Below are positions 46,487 to 59,143 of a stretch of DNA of 64,000 nucleotides, one piece after another. The notes beneath the pieces were generated by a model, which worked only from the letters and a program-made list of their open reading frames with translations, did not search any database and was not told the DNA's origin. Origin of the DNA: Colias croceus (Eukaryota > Arthropoda > Insecta > Lepidoptera > Pieridae); the NCBI RefSeq assembly GCF_905220415.1, contig NC_059542.1, forward strand, positions 372,001-436,000. Reading direction: 5' to 3'. Both the position numbers and the translations under genes were made by a program. Within the stretch, counting starts at the first letter, position 1. The number at the start of each line of letters is the position of its first letter.

Positions 46487-49400
46487 TTCAGGATGACTAG
46501 CTAGTTAAATTTGCAATACTAATCTGCGTTGTACATCACAGAAAAAATATCACTACAGATTATAGGTTTATAAACTACGCCATAAAGCCCAACTATGGCA
46601 CACAACTGCACATTACGTTCCTATGAACTTAGCGTTATAACCACGAACAAAACCAATTGTGGACACGACCAATAAAAATAATTGCTCATTTCGAAGCAGT
46701 CAGCTGTCCTTTTGAAATATAAAATGGCCGTGTCCGACCTAGCTCGTGTCACCCATATTTCATTTTTGCCGCAATACCGGAATCTCTTTTATTACGTATC
46801 TACAAACGGTTTAGAGGAAACTAATTTTTAATTTAACCAATGCTTTATAGGTCATGACAACTTTTTACTTATATTTTGAATTTTTTTTGTCAGGTAAGGT
46901 TATGTTAGCAAGGGGTATATAATAATAGGTATTTATTTATGCCTGTATTATATTATTTTTATTTATTTATGTCAGCTATTTCTTGTATTTATTATAAATT
47001 TTAAATAAAGTTCTCATTTCACAATACATATGAATGGGTAATATATGGGTTTTCGAACTACAATTCAACACATAAAAAATACTCAACCCTTACAGTTTAC
47101 GCTTTAAAATCGTTTTTACAAAATTGAGATTTGGAAAGTCTCTCTCATTTTGTTGGACAGTAAAATCAAGGAGTTATTAGCAAAATTAATTTACACTAGC
47201 CATTTACATAGTTAAAATATAAACCGGCGGTTATCTAAAACGTGAAGAAGCAAATTTTCATTTTGAATTTGTCGGCGCCCTTATTCATGCAGAATTGCTA
47301 ATGTAATCTCCAGTAATAAGATAAAGGCTAGGTAATCCTAAATTTGAGGCTCAATTCTTATTTAAATGTACACGAGGGATCGTGACCTCCACAAAGAGGA
47401 TAATTAAAGGAATTATGTTATAGAGTATGTATTATATTTTCATAGCGCTCTCAGCTACGCGTATTACGTTGTATTATATTCAAAAGACTACTTCTATCTT
47501 AACCTTTACCTTAGTCAATAGGCTAAGGTTTCACGACTTACTAGTTACTTGTAAAGTCAATCCTTATTTACCAGCAAGCTACGGGCTATTCGTTGTTGCC
47601 CGTTTAACACTTTGAAGGTATATTTTTATACATAATTCTTCGTTTTACTGGCAGATAAACTAAATAGAGCAAATCCGGAAGATATGAAACAGGACATTAA
47701 TATGACGATTTATATATACATAATATGACGACAGCTTATCGAATATGCACACCAGAAATCCGACATGACGCCTAGCCTAACTGTAAACTAGTTGATAAGA
47801 ACACTAAAGTCCCTCTCAGTCAAATCCAAAACTAGCCTTAGTATTGGTGAAAGTTCGATTTAAAATTAAATAATTAGTACTTCATTACAAACATAATATT
47901 TAAATATTAAAGAAAATTAAATAAAACGTGACATTTGAAAAGAGGTAAATGAACAAAAATAATGAAGTAAAAAAGGAAATTATTATACTCAAGGGATTAG
48001 TATTTTCTTTTTGGATTTCACGTATATTTTACATTCAAATATTAAAAATGTAAAGGTAAAAAGCTTCGTTTTTAAATTATTAAAACATAGCAAAGTGAAG
48101 CCTGTGTGTAGGGAAAAATATATTGAAATAAAATAAAACAAAAATTTATGAATTCGTTTTATTCTGCTCTTCAAATACTTTAGAAAAATAGAAATATAGG
48201 GACAAACTCACACAACTATAATAATAATGCCCATAGCTTTAAGAAAAAATCAGTAAAAAGCTACTTTTAGTTAACGAAACTGAAATCAATCTTAAAATAA
48301 TATTATTAATCATAATATAACATCAGTTTAAAATTTTAAATAAAAACCAAAAACACAACCCATCAAACAAACATAAGAACAACCACAACGAAATGCTACA
48401 AAAAAACAATGTTAGCAATTCTCATTTCCCAACAAATTGAGACTTCAGACAATTTCACGAAAAGGGACTATAAAAAATTATCATCCCCCCAAATAAGAAG
48501 TAAATCGTAAGTAATTTTTCTTTACTTTTACACGCAGTAGCAATAAAAACACGCCGTCTTGAGGACAATTGTCCATATATCATGCCTGTTTCTCGAGGAA
48601 TGAAAGTTTAAACGCGGGAAATAATGTCTTGTACGTGGTAGTGGGAGTTTTTGGAAGTATATTGGTACATACATATTGTTTTGGAAAATTTGTTCTTTAA
48701 ATTGCGTGGTGTATATCAAAGCTGGGTTGTTGGAATGGTTTTAACGTAGCAAAATTTTTTTGTAACAAGTTTTTACGAACTAACCAACAGATATTTCGTA
48801 AATTCAGCTTTTTAAAGATAAAGTTAGTGTAGATTTATTTTGATTGCTATTAAAAGTGTTCTTAAAAAAAGTGTTTGTTTAAAAAGTGTCTTGTTAAAAA
48901 TTAAATCAAATTTATCTATTTGTAAAATATAATACGCTAACGAACACTATTCATTAGTAGGTACTAAAGCCCGTACTTATTACGTAGTAGGTTGTCTTTT
49001 TTAAACCTCGTGTAAAACTTACTGTAAGTCGAGAATATTATAATCGGATGAAGAGAACGGTAGTGAGGTTTTAGCAAAAACGAAAATCCTTTGACTTCTA
49101 CAAAGATGAGAGGATATTGTTTTGCGTAAGTTTCAGTAGAATTCATTTGATACATAGAATATGTGAATAGAGCTTTAAATTTTATTTATTTTTGAAATAA
49201 TAAAACCACAGTCTGTCCGGATATTAAATTAATTATAACACAAAATTACTGTTACAGACATTTATTTCTCAAAATATGATTACATTTGAATAAGTTACAA
49301 AAAATATAATTTTACAACCATGTATTTTATACCATTAATAATTTCCCTATCAAATCGTTACTATTATAATATCATTATATTATAAAGGCATTTATTGACC

Positions 49401-50856
49401 TATATAATAATATAGGGACGGTCATACATTAGTTACCATTTTAACAGATAAGCTAAACATACAATATCCAGGAGTGAAAGTAGCTATTATCAATTTCCCA
49501 AAAGATACTCGATTGTTGTTCACTGAAACCATTTAAACCTTCGCCCTTAGATTAATTTATAACGTCTTAAAAGGTTTAATATAACAAGATGATGCGAATC
49601 GTACGAGTCACGCCCCTTATTACCCTTCGGATTTTCTCTAATCGCATTATATCCCGGAATATTCACATCTTTATAAAGATTCCATCTTTTAATAAGATAT
49701 TGAAAGCGATTTCAATGAAACTCGAACGGTTCCTGATTATGATTGAGGTGTGTGAATTAACTTTGTTACGACTGTTTACTAAGAATCGTAGCTCAATTGA
49801 TTTCTGTAAATAACTTTATTTATAAAAAAGTAATCAAATAAAGTGTAGAAATAGTAAAAAGTTTACAAACTTTCAGAGCAACAAGCCAACTTTAATAGGA
49901 AATTCAGGAGGAATATTTAATTTCTGGTAGTAGGCGAAATACGAATCAAAGCTAGTTTTAGATGATTACTAGAATCTCCCGAACATAACCATTATCCAAC
50001 GATCAAGTAAATACCATTGCTACATCGACAAACATCTTCAAACTTTAGGGTCGTCAAAAGTCACTTAATATTTCATCACAGAGGTAGGCCGTTTGATATT
50101 CCACCAGCAAAGATAAACATCCGATCACACAAAGCTAAATTATCAATAAACATTGTGAATTCAGGCGGTCAAACAACCACTTTATCCAGCGTCGAATCTA
50201 ATTCTGAGCAGTGAGCAAACAGAGATATGCCCGATAAAAATATTTGCGCAAATATTTTGTCAAAATTTTCCTGGCCTACAGTTTGTGCGGAATTCTACTG
50301 TATTACCTGGTGGTATGGTAGTAAATTGTAAAGCGATGGTTATGGCTCTAGGCTGTCCGATTGCCTTTGTTTATTACCGATTTATTTTCTATTCACAGAT
50401 ATCTATGATGCTGTCTAAGAGATGGATTGAATTAGATGCTTATTCGTTTTTAGAATGATGAATAATGTTTCCCTAGTATAGTTTATTAGTTTCTTCTTAG
50501 ACGATTTTTCATATGCGTGTTTTCGTTAAAATTAAACTTTCTTACCTTTCTGATCGCATCTTATCAGTTATCGTTACTTTAATTGAAATCTATTAATAGT
50601 AGAGTTATATAAACTTCTATTACACTTTGTTCAGTTTATTTTTCAAGATGTTGCACGTTCGAAGATAAGGAAAACTTTGCTAACTAACTCATCTAAATCC
50701 GGTTCAGTGCAATCGATAATTCCTAGACTTGCAGACTAATTTATATACCTACATACATAGGGTTGCTAGGATTTCATTTCCATTATTTTTAATCCCAATG
50801 ACAACAATATTATTATCTACATAAAAACACAGACTAACTTTAACCTGTACGAATAT
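46487..50856. other. non-coding stretch, no gene seen
   Basis: AT-rich. A 22-bp AT-rich palindrome (AAAATATTTG / CGCAAATATTTT) lies at 50237-50258. Frames at 49589-49813 and 50017-50214 have no recognisable homology. No gene supported. Confidence 0.45.
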
Positions 50857-51034
50857 TATTATGAAATTGAAGAGTTTGTTTGTTTTGTTGGTTGCAAGAG
50901 CTAATCATAGAAACTACGGGTCTGATTTGAAAATTATTTCATTGTTATATAGCCCATTGATCTAAGAAAGGCTATGCTATATCGTCACGCTAAGACCAAT
51001 AGAAGCGGAACAATGCGGGTAATACAGACACAGC
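50857..51034 (+). mobile_element. degraded Helitron-like element, second subfamily
   Basis: Blocks gaagagtttgtttgttttg, tctgatttgaaaattatttc, atagcccattgatc and tcgtcacgctaagaccaat match the copies at 25564-25763 and 61821-62023. The terminal hairpin is degraded. Confidence 0.6.
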
Positions 51035-52165
51035 AAGTTTATAACATAAGTATGGTATTTAAATGATTATTAACTATCATAATAAACAAGAATAGATTAA
51101 ACAAACACTTGGCAACCCTACGTCAGTCTATTGTAACGCACGTGGCAGAAATGGCGCGATATCTCGCTAGTGATTAAGATATTACATATTGTTATGCGAA
51201 CGATATGAGTTATTGAATTTAATCCAACTGTATCTATATTAATCCAGACGTGAACTGTATTCATGTATATCTCAATGGAAATACGCTCAGCTTTCAGTCG
51301 GTTTAATGAATATGTTTATTAATGCATTAATTTAATGGAAAATGTTTTGATATGTTGTAAAGAGTTCGGAGCGGGAATATGGAAGCATTTCTGTTAAGCC
51401 GATGAATGTAATATAGCTGATAACCGTGACTTCGTCTGTGTTTTATGATGTGATTTCTTTGTAGCATTATGTAAAATTAACAAAGAAATAATCTACTTAT
51501 ATCGGTTATATTTTGACTTACATTTTTCTTTGTAAAACTTGAAATATTCCGCCTTAATCATACCTACATTAGAATATTAAATGAATCTTCCTTGTGTTTC
51601 TATTAAAATATTTCTTCAACCTGGCTCTAAATTTATAAGAACCTGCTATTTTGATATTTTTTTCGATGTTGTGAAGATTAATTATTGATTCAATTGTAGA
51701 AAACTGCATGAATCCTGAGTGTGGGTGGACCATTTTTTTATTTTTAACAATTAAACTTTAAATCAACAACTATTCATGTAGTTTTTATCATTTTACATGA
51801 ATACTCTTTTTTTAAACTAAGTACCACCTAAAACTATTAGCAAGCTGCTATCAGCTTTACTTATCTATATAAGTAAATCAAACAACTGACAAATACTGAA
51901 TAAGTATTTTTAATACTATTTATATAATGGAAAAATAAACACATAAACTGCATCTACCTGGAAATAAAGTAGATTTACACATTCATAATGTCCCATAAAT
52001 TTGATCGTAACAAGAAAAATAAAGAAGGCTTTTCATCCAACCGCCGCGGCCGTGACGTCACAAAGAGCAAGTGGCCTCTAACGACTGAACTCGCCACTGA
52101 AACGCTTTGTGTGGTACAAGTTATAGACTGTTAGATTATGTACAGTTATAAAAATTTTCTTTTAA
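51035..52165. other. non-coding stretch, no gene seen
   Basis: AT-rich. A CRE-type TGACGTCA lies at 52053-52060 within gcggccgtgacgtcac. No gene supported. Confidence 0.45.
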
Positions 52166-52324
52166 GTTATTGTATAGCTTCTATCGCGGGCCTTGAGCGC
52201 AGGGACTGAATCGAGAAATTCCGTAACGAAAAAACCTCACGCTCCCCACTCCGACGGGTGGAGGTGTGGCTTGAAGGCAATAGCTTTACCGCGGCAGTCC
52301 CCGAGTGCCACACGTCGTTTTTTT
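52166..52324 (+). repeat. ~165-bp dispersed repeat, copy 3
   Basis: Begins ttattgtatagcttctatcg and ends cacacgtcg followed by a T8 run at 52317-52324. It has lost the gcatgctat part of the inner inverted repeat compared with copy 2, but the rest is highly similar. Confidence 0.85.
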
Positions 52325-53404
52325 ATAATATAGTTCTATACTGCAATGTAGAGTTGCCAATTAATGTTGCTTTAAAAACACATTACTCACAAACCAGAAT
52401 TAAACAATCAACTCTAGCATGTACCATAAAGTGTAAAAACTTTAGTTTGTTATGATTATCATCAAAAACTATTAATGTTTTAAACGAGTAAAAACTATGA
52501 ACAACTACTCAGTCACGCTATATTTTAAAGTTCTCATTTTGATCCAACATAGCCGAAGCCGGTACTAAAGTACGTGCCGACATTCTAAAATGAACTTTAA
52601 TCACAGTACCAAAGAAAAATGGACGTCATTAATTTCGTAACATTTGTTTGAACAAATCATTAATTATTCATATCATCGCCCGGTTATGACTTGCTCTTTC
52701 CAGACCCGCCCGCTCCGTGCGCAGAATTTGATTTATCCCAAGATCAAATTCAATTGTGTCAAACGAGAAATTGACTAAAAATTCAACTCGACTCTATGCG
52801 ATATTACATTTTTATAGATTCCAATCTGTCGTAGAGGCGTTATAAAAATTCCCGTGTCGTGTCGTCTGCACGTCTCGAGTTTGACGCGTCACGTCACGGC
52901 TTTATTAAATACACCTACTGCAATTTAGTGGAATGTTGTTGACTTCATTGGAGAAATATTGAAGATGTCCCGTTTATTTTAAGATTTACCATAAATAAAA
53001 ATAAGGTATCACGCTCGTAATCTCTAAATTTATCGGTTTTTAATTCACGTATTGGTTCATATTTTTACCTCTTATTTCTTTAGTTTCGCTTTTAATATCT
53101 TGAATAAAATTAAAAATTAAATATTTACGGTATAGTCTTAATTTTGTGGAATTAATTCATCATTTATTTCAGCAAATGCCAAATAGTAAAGCGAAGACTT
53201 TCCATTTAGCTTTAATAGCATTTCCATACCTTGTATCACCTTGTATCGTATCTATTTTAACACGTTTGGTCATATAAATCATAATGTATGAATATGAATA
53301 TATGTATGTGTATTATAGTAATTATTTTCGTATTATTATAATGTATTATATATGTAATATGTATATCATTTTAAATTATATTTATTTTTAATTATTGTTA
53401 TGTT
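52325..53404. other. non-coding stretch, no gene seen
   Basis: AT-rich, with a GC-richer patch at 52850-52905 (cgtcgtgtcgtctgcacg, tcacgtcacgg). No exon supported. Confidence 0.45.
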
Positions 53405-54190
53405 TCTCTTCTCCATAATACTCGGGTACCACCAGAAGGACGGTACCCGGATCTTTGGAAGGCTTACGTGGGGACACGGATCCAACACGCAGAGGCCCTT
53501 TCGAGACTTTTAATGTGTTGTGGGACACCAGCCGCAGCCTGCCCATGACTGCACTATAGAAATACAGCCCTAGGCAGTCCGCGGCCGATATAGGACTATT
53601 GCAGGGTATGGAAATTTAATAACTGGGCTATGGATTGGGATGCTAAATGGACTGGTACTGGGGACTATGGGAAACTATGGCACCTGCCTTTCTACTAAAA
53701 GAAAGTAAAAATATGTTGGCAGGTGGTGACTCGCCCTCTCACTGTATGGGCCCCCGAAACAAGTCGCTGCAATAGTGCGACAAGGGGGCAACATATTGTG
53801 AGCAGCTAAGGGTGGAGAGGCGTCCCTGGACTTTAAACTCCGATCACTCGCTCCCTGAGGGTCCAGCATCCCCTTCGAGCTAAAAGCTCTCGCGACTCCA
53901 CTCTGGCCGGCCGGTTAAGGCAAGCCAGAGGTGGGGGTCTTGTCCTCGTCAGGCTTCACTCCGACCGGCCGGTGAAGGCAAGCCCGAGATGAAGACAGGG
54001 GCCTCCCCCGGGAGCACTCGGTTCCCGCGGGGTCGCTACTCCCCGACACCCCGCCACAAGGTGTCCTGCGGGTTGACTGATTGCACGGGTGGAATATCTG
54101 TTGTCACGTAGACAACAGATATTCCAACCGTGGGCGATGGGGTCGTCACATCCCTACGCCCTTATTATTATTATTATTTTTTTTTTTTCT
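53405..54190 (+). mobile_element. GC-rich retroelement-derived block
   Basis: A GC-rich block bounded by AT-rich DNA. It contains an internal two-copy repeat (gccggccggttaaggcaagcc at about 53905 and accggccggtgaaggcaagc at about 53964). A long hairpin lies at 54084-54132 (22-bp arms with one mismatch, 5-bp loop), and a (TTA)n/T-rich end near 54160-54190. I recall similar stretches in lepidopteran retroelements but cannot name the family. No open frame of note on either strand. Confidence 0.5.
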
Positions 54191-54291
54191 CTGTCATTAT
54201 TTCTACTTATATCATTTTTTTTTCGTCTGTTGTCTTTTTAATTTAATTTAACTTAAACACCACCTATCTCATTCTATTGCTTAAATCGAAT

Positions 54292-54434
54292 CCTATCCAA
54301 AGGTTGCCTGGAAGAGATCGCTTGAAAGCGATAAGGCCGCCTATTTAACATGTGTACCTATCTATATGTTTTTCTCTTATCTTCTGTACCTATGTGTGTG
54401 TTAAATAAAGAATTAAAATAAATAAATAAATAAA
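54292..54434 (+). mobile_element. LINE 3' UTR with conserved hairpin and (AATA)n tail
   Basis: The string cctggaagagatcgcttgaaagcgataaggccgcc contains a GATCGCTT...AAGCGAT hairpin that I recognise from 3' ends of lepidopteran non-LTR elements. A short T-rich segment and an (AATA)n tail (54417-54434) follow. It may be the 3' end of the same insertion as 53405-54190. Confidence 0.65.
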
Positions 54435-54485
54435 TCAATGTTTTATGAAGATTTTAATCTAATATTTGTATATTTGTTGTTACAG

Positions 54486-54522
54486 CTGGTCGGCATGAGT
54501 TGGAGGCAACCTTGAGGGATGC
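54486..54522 (+). promoter_or_regulatory. 5' UTR part and 7-codon uORF of the Ig gene
   Basis: An acceptor TTGTTGTTACAG ends at 54485, so the exon begins at 54486 and at least one untranslated exon must lie further upstream. An ATG at 54495 opens a 7-codon reading frame (M-S-W-R-Q-P plus stop at 54515) that ends 8 bp before the main start. Such an uORF can lower translation. Confidence 0.6.
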
Positions 54523-54598
54523 ATGATGAGCGGAAGACGCGGGCCCTACCGGAGTGTCGCCATCGGGCTTATCCAGATTATTACAATTATATGTCAAG
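54523..54598 (+). CDS. lachesin-like/DIP-type Ig-superfamily protein, coding exon 1
   Basis: ATG ATG at 54523/54526 starts 25 codons plus one base, ending CAA G|GTAACTG (phase 1). The peptide MMSGRRGPYRSVAIGLIQII... has a basic start and a hydrophobic core (AIGLIQIITIIC), a signal peptide for entry to the secretory pathway. The split Val codon is completed by exon 2 (G + TG), giving ...CQVLTEDPRF. The codons are GC-rich for this region. The exon begins about 50 bp after a retroelement tail. Family: cell-surface Ig proteins such as lachesin-like and Dpr-interacting proteins, which act in neuron-neuron recognition. The exact orthologue is not resolved. Confidence 0.82.
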
Positions 54599-56224
54599 GT
54601 AACTGTTATTTACAAGAGATTTATTTATTTCCTATATCAAGTCATCCCAAGGATAGGAAACAAAAGGCTCAGAAGTGACATAGGATACTTATTTTTAATT
54701 TAGTTAATAGCTAGGAAGAAGGAAGAGACTTGTTATAAATTAAATACTGTAGTTAACAAATCAAGTAACTGAATTTCATTACAGAAAAGAACTGGATCTT
54801 CCATTCATTCATAAAGTACTAATGAGTGCCTGGAAGATATCACTCTTTATTGATGAGGCCGCCCTCTATGTTAGTCTAGATATTAGTTTTAGTTTTAAGT
54901 AATTATTGAAATATGTACATCTATACTAGCATAGTAAATTGTAATAAATAAAAAAAAAGTTCGGTGTGAATGTACAGATGAAATGTATCGCCAAAATATT
55001 CTACAGTAAATTTATTGTATTTTTCCATATTTTAATTAAAAGAGTTACATAAAAACAATTTAACTAATCAGTACACACAGTCAGGGATCATAAACGCAAC
55101 CGGTAACAGGCTAACTAACTTTCACAAATTACTAACTTTTCAAATAAAAGCGTCTCAAAGGGAGCAGTCTTAATGAAGACAATATTTTGAAGGGCCCCTA
55201 ACTTCAGTAATTAAATCTCATTCTCATATCTTCGCTCGTGTCTTTGAACAATTCCTTCTATATTGGATGCGGTGTCAATCAATTTAGACTCGCCTTTAAT
55301 CGCTGTGACTTACTAAGGGTAATGATAAAAGTTTGATGATTCAGAATTCCTGTAACAATTATGGCCGGTACTACATTAGTAGATTATGAATTTGTAGTAA
55401 GAATGGACGCTAATCTTCTGCTTTATAAACTTCCGCCTTACAAGTATTAGGATCAAGAAGCAAAAATGTTTTTTCAGGCAATTCCTCCGTTGAATTATTT
55501 CTAGTTTTCGAAATTTTTATTTTTTGAGGTGTTATTTTTCTATACGTAGACGTATTTTTTTCGTCATTCATGTATATTACGTACGTTTATAATGTTTTAA
55601 AATAATTCCTGTAATAATTTATACTTACTTCCTTGAAATCTAAAGTGAATCAAACAGCCAATTTTAAGTCATAATTCATAAAGCTTCATTATTTAAATAG
55701 CATTGTTTAATTTCCGCTTTTTATATAACTAGCGTCTAACGGTAATATAACACTGCCATTTAAAGAAATACGAGGTTTCATCCATAAAATACGACTTAAC
55801 GATCTTTTTCATTTAGACGGTTAATGTGCATGTACCTACTACATGCATCTACAACCCGTAATTCATGTTTTATTTTTAGTACTTCTTAACCATTTGTTGT
55901 GCTTTATTTACGAATTATATACGAGTTTATTATCGATTTTACGTCACAGACGGATTATTATAAATTAATAAATGTTTAAAATTACCCAGCATATGTAATT
56001 AATTGTAGAGCAGAATTTTATTGGTGGCTAAATACCTATCCAATGCGAATTCAAGTGGAGATTGTACACTTAATAATTTTTCTTTATTGTTAAGACACGT
56101 AACATCGTCTGGCCGCAATCATTCTCACTATATTTCAAATTTTCTGATAAACAATATACTCTATAAATCGCATATTAAATCAGCTATTTTTTTTTCTTAT
56201 TAATTTTACATATTTTGTTCATAG
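54599..56224 (+). other. intron between the two coding exons of the Ig gene
   Basis: 1626 bp, from GTAACTG to a T-rich tract (tttttttttc) and TTGTTCATAG. It contains a diverged LINE 3'-end remnant at 54810-54959 and is otherwise AT-rich and non-coding. Confidence 0.8.
54810..54959 (+). mobile_element. diverged LINE 3' UTR remnant
   Basis: tgcctggaagatatcactc...gatgaggccgcc matches the hairpin block at 54306-54341 with several changes. A poly(A) run ends it at about 54959. Older than the copy at 54292. Confidence 0.6.
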
Positions 56225-56331
56225 TGTTGACAGAGGACCCTCGGTTTGCTGAGCCCATACCAAACGTGACTGTAGCGCTCGGGAGAGACGCCAGCCTACC
56301 ATGCGTGGTCGAACATTTAGGAAATTATAAG
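56225..56331 (+). CDS. lachesin-like/DIP-type Ig-superfamily protein, coding exon 2
   Basis: 107 bp between CATAG and AAG|GTAAGG. The frame reads (V)LTEDPRFAEPIPNVTVALGRDASLPC..., ending VVEHLGNYK. This is the first half of an N-terminal Ig V-type domain: DPRF..PIPNVTV is the A strand, GRDASLPC carries the first Ig cysteine, and the exon stops just before the expected VAW/Trp of strand C. DPxF...NVTV.xGRxAxLxC is characteristic of insect lachesin-like and DIP proteins. The remaining Ig domains and membrane anchor (usually GPI) must be encoded beyond the window. No stop, frameshift or odd residue. Confidence 0.9.
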
Positions 56332-57473
56332 GTAAGGATTTGTTTTTAATACTAACTTTAACAGCAAATATTCAGAAACACTTTCATTTTTGTGCATACA
56401 CTATAATAACATACACCTTCTTCTTAAATGGATAGAGATGTGATTTAAGAATGACTGAAAAAAAACTAAATGACGAGTGTAGTCGTAAGCTCCTCTTACT
56501 TATTTCTTACTAAGAGGAGATAGTTTTAATCCTAAAATCTTTTTAACTGTTTATTTGTTCGTGAAAAATAACCGCTCTCAAATAAGGCTAGGCTTGAGAT
56601 AAAACGAAACAAGTCAAACGTACCACATAACATCATATGCGATAGTCTAAAAATAAGATATTCCGACACAACCATTCAAAATCATTCCACTGAAAATACA
56701 AAATAAAATACGGATGAAAGCAAATTTTAACGGTCATATTAAATCAGCCATAACGGGAACGCGCACATTAGAAAACCTATATCCATAACGTCTTATTCTC
56801 ATTCAAATTCCAACCCGATCACATAAATATATAAGGAAAAAATCCATTGAACGAGTTCTTTATTGAAACCAATAAATAGTACTTACTAACCCCGCAATAT
56901 AAATTCAGTATTGAAATTGCGTCGTTATTCAGATCATACGTAACTTATAGGAGATTATACAGATAGTGTTTTATATTTTTTTCGCGTTACTAGTTCAAGA
57001 ATTGGGGTCTCATATTTATCTTCTGTTGCGTGAATAGAGTTGCGAATAATAAAAACAATGGAAAATACTGAAATATTATTTTTTATATTATACATTTTTA
57101 GATAATATGTACTTCAAAAATGTTAATACAAGGATTTCAATTAGAAATTAATTTTTATTTATAAAAACCGAATGCCGTAATAAAGCCGTTTTACCGCGAA
57201 ATGAGGCTTCATTTAACTGAACCTCAAAATGATACCTAGTTATAATAAAGAAATCCCTTCGTTTTAATATTCAGAAATATCACAAATCAAGCACAGCCCT
57301 AATGAAAATACTTAGAAAATATTTCTCGACACCACTTTCTTATTATTATATCGTATCTCGAATTACATTCAAAAGATAAGGGTGGCTTATACACTCACGG
57401 CATAGACGCATCAAGTTATATTTCAGTTTATTCTCGTTTATTGAAGTGAAGCTTCCTTAGGCGCGTTGAGACT

Positions 57474-58148
57474 AAAATTTCAAGGTCACATCATGGCAAT
57501 TCCGTCACGCCATGGAGTAAGGCGACGATTTTGGAATCTAGCCAAAGAAGTTTCACTTCTATTATTTATAACGTTAGTATGTATGTATAATATTTTATGT
57601 AAAAATATGTACCTACAGAAATCGTCCTAAAATGTATCTTCAAAGAAATAACCTTTTCAAATTTGCTTCTGCTGTTTCCGTTTTCAATCTCTGATGAAAT
57701 AATTTTTGACTGTGTTTTAAGACCTTGATTGATTTTATTCACGGATCGTTACTTTACACTCGCTCGTGTGTAAACAGCCTTAATCATATTGGCCTATTCA
57801 ATGTACCCTTCAATTGGATGGGATGAGCGGTTATAATATTTTCTTAACAATTACTTCGAGGGTGTAATAAGGTTATTCACATAAGATAAGTCTGATTGCT
57901 TTCATATAATTATTTGAAGGAATCTTTTTGGAATATATTGTATTTATATAATATTTAATCGAGTGCACTTTTAACACAAAATAATTTATACTTGTAAAGC
58001 CTTCAAAATAAACAATAAAAAAGAGTGTGTACGCCAAGCACACGACGTGTCAGACGTGAAACTTCTTTGGCAAGATTCAAAGATATCAAATCGTCGCCTT
58101 AACATGACGTGACGGTGTTGCCACGACGCGACGTGACCTTGAAATTTT
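57474..58148. mobile_element. possible element with ~95-bp imperfect inverted ends
   Basis: 57474-57560 and 58052-58148 are inverted copies at roughly 80 percent by eye. Shared blocks are aaaatttcaaggtcac, aaggcgacgattt and gccaaagaagtttcac. The ~490 bp between them is AT-rich and non-coding. It fits a decayed MITE or a local inverted duplication. No target duplication identified. Confidence 0.55.
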
Positions 58149-58973
58149 ACTTAATTTAAAACATAAATTGAAAATGGATTGAGTTGTATATATTTATGTG
58201 TAGGTACTTTTTAAAACAAATATTTTAGATACATGTAGCTTAATATTTAAGCACTGTAAATTGTCAATTGAAACACAGATGACACATCTCGTAACTTGGC
58301 AAGACGTGAAGCTATCGAATTCTTTAAAGCTCTCTTCACTTGGCACGCATTCACAGGATTTGTGCCTTGGGGCTCGGATGTCTTGATCGTTTTTATTTGA
58401 TGTCCGAACGACTTTTACGAGTTAATCGTCTTGTAACTGACTGTGATATCAATTGACTACATCAATTAGACAGTTGTAAAGAATCCTAGTTCATTGAGAA
58501 ATTAAGCATTTGAATGCTATAAAAAATAAACTAATCTGTTCCGCTACATATTTATGGCGATATTACTTACTATTTATTACGACTTTGATATCTGGTATAC
58601 ATAAAACTGTAACAAAAAACAGTTACATAAGTATGGTTTGGTTAAAATAAAGTTATGTATTAAACTTATCAAAAATATTGGCCAAAGAAGGATCTTTATT
58701 CTTTGAACTACTGCAGACTAATGGCTAGAAGTCCCGAAGCCCTAAAGAAAGTGTCTTACTCTTTTATTTAAACGTTCCGAATAAAACTCAAGTATGGAGT
58801 AAGTTAAGATTTCCCTAAGGCCCTGAAGCTTAGACACTAAAGTACTCGGTCATCTATAGTATACAGTGCACATAATAAAAATAAATACATTTCATTTAGG
58901 GGTATTTACTTAGTAAGATACTCTTAAAAACTGCTGAAAAAAAAATTTAATCGAACAAAATTATAGACCCTAT
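58149..58973. other. intronic stretch, nothing recognised
   Basis: AT-rich, no repeat or exon seen. Confidence 0.45.
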
Positions 58974-59143
58974 TCTTATATATAAAAATGAATCGCAAAA
59001 TGTGTTGGTAAGCGCATAACTCGAGAACGGCTGAACCGATTTCGTTAATTGTTTTTTTTTAATATTCCTCGAAGTATGAGGATGGTTCTTATGTAGAGAA
59101 AACTTAAACATGTACCACGGGCGAAGCCGGGGAGGACCGCTAG
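58974..59143 (+). mobile_element. Helitron-like non-autonomous element
   Basis: TCTTATATATAAAAATGAATCGC at the left, gggcgaagccggggaggaccGCTAG|T at the right. Same subfamily as 29918-30087. The base before the 5' TC is T rather than A, so the left edge may be off by a base or mutated. Confidence 0.75.

Noticed and set aside
49589..50214. Plus-strand frames of 65-74 codons
   Set aside because: No homology, no splice context; consistent with chance.
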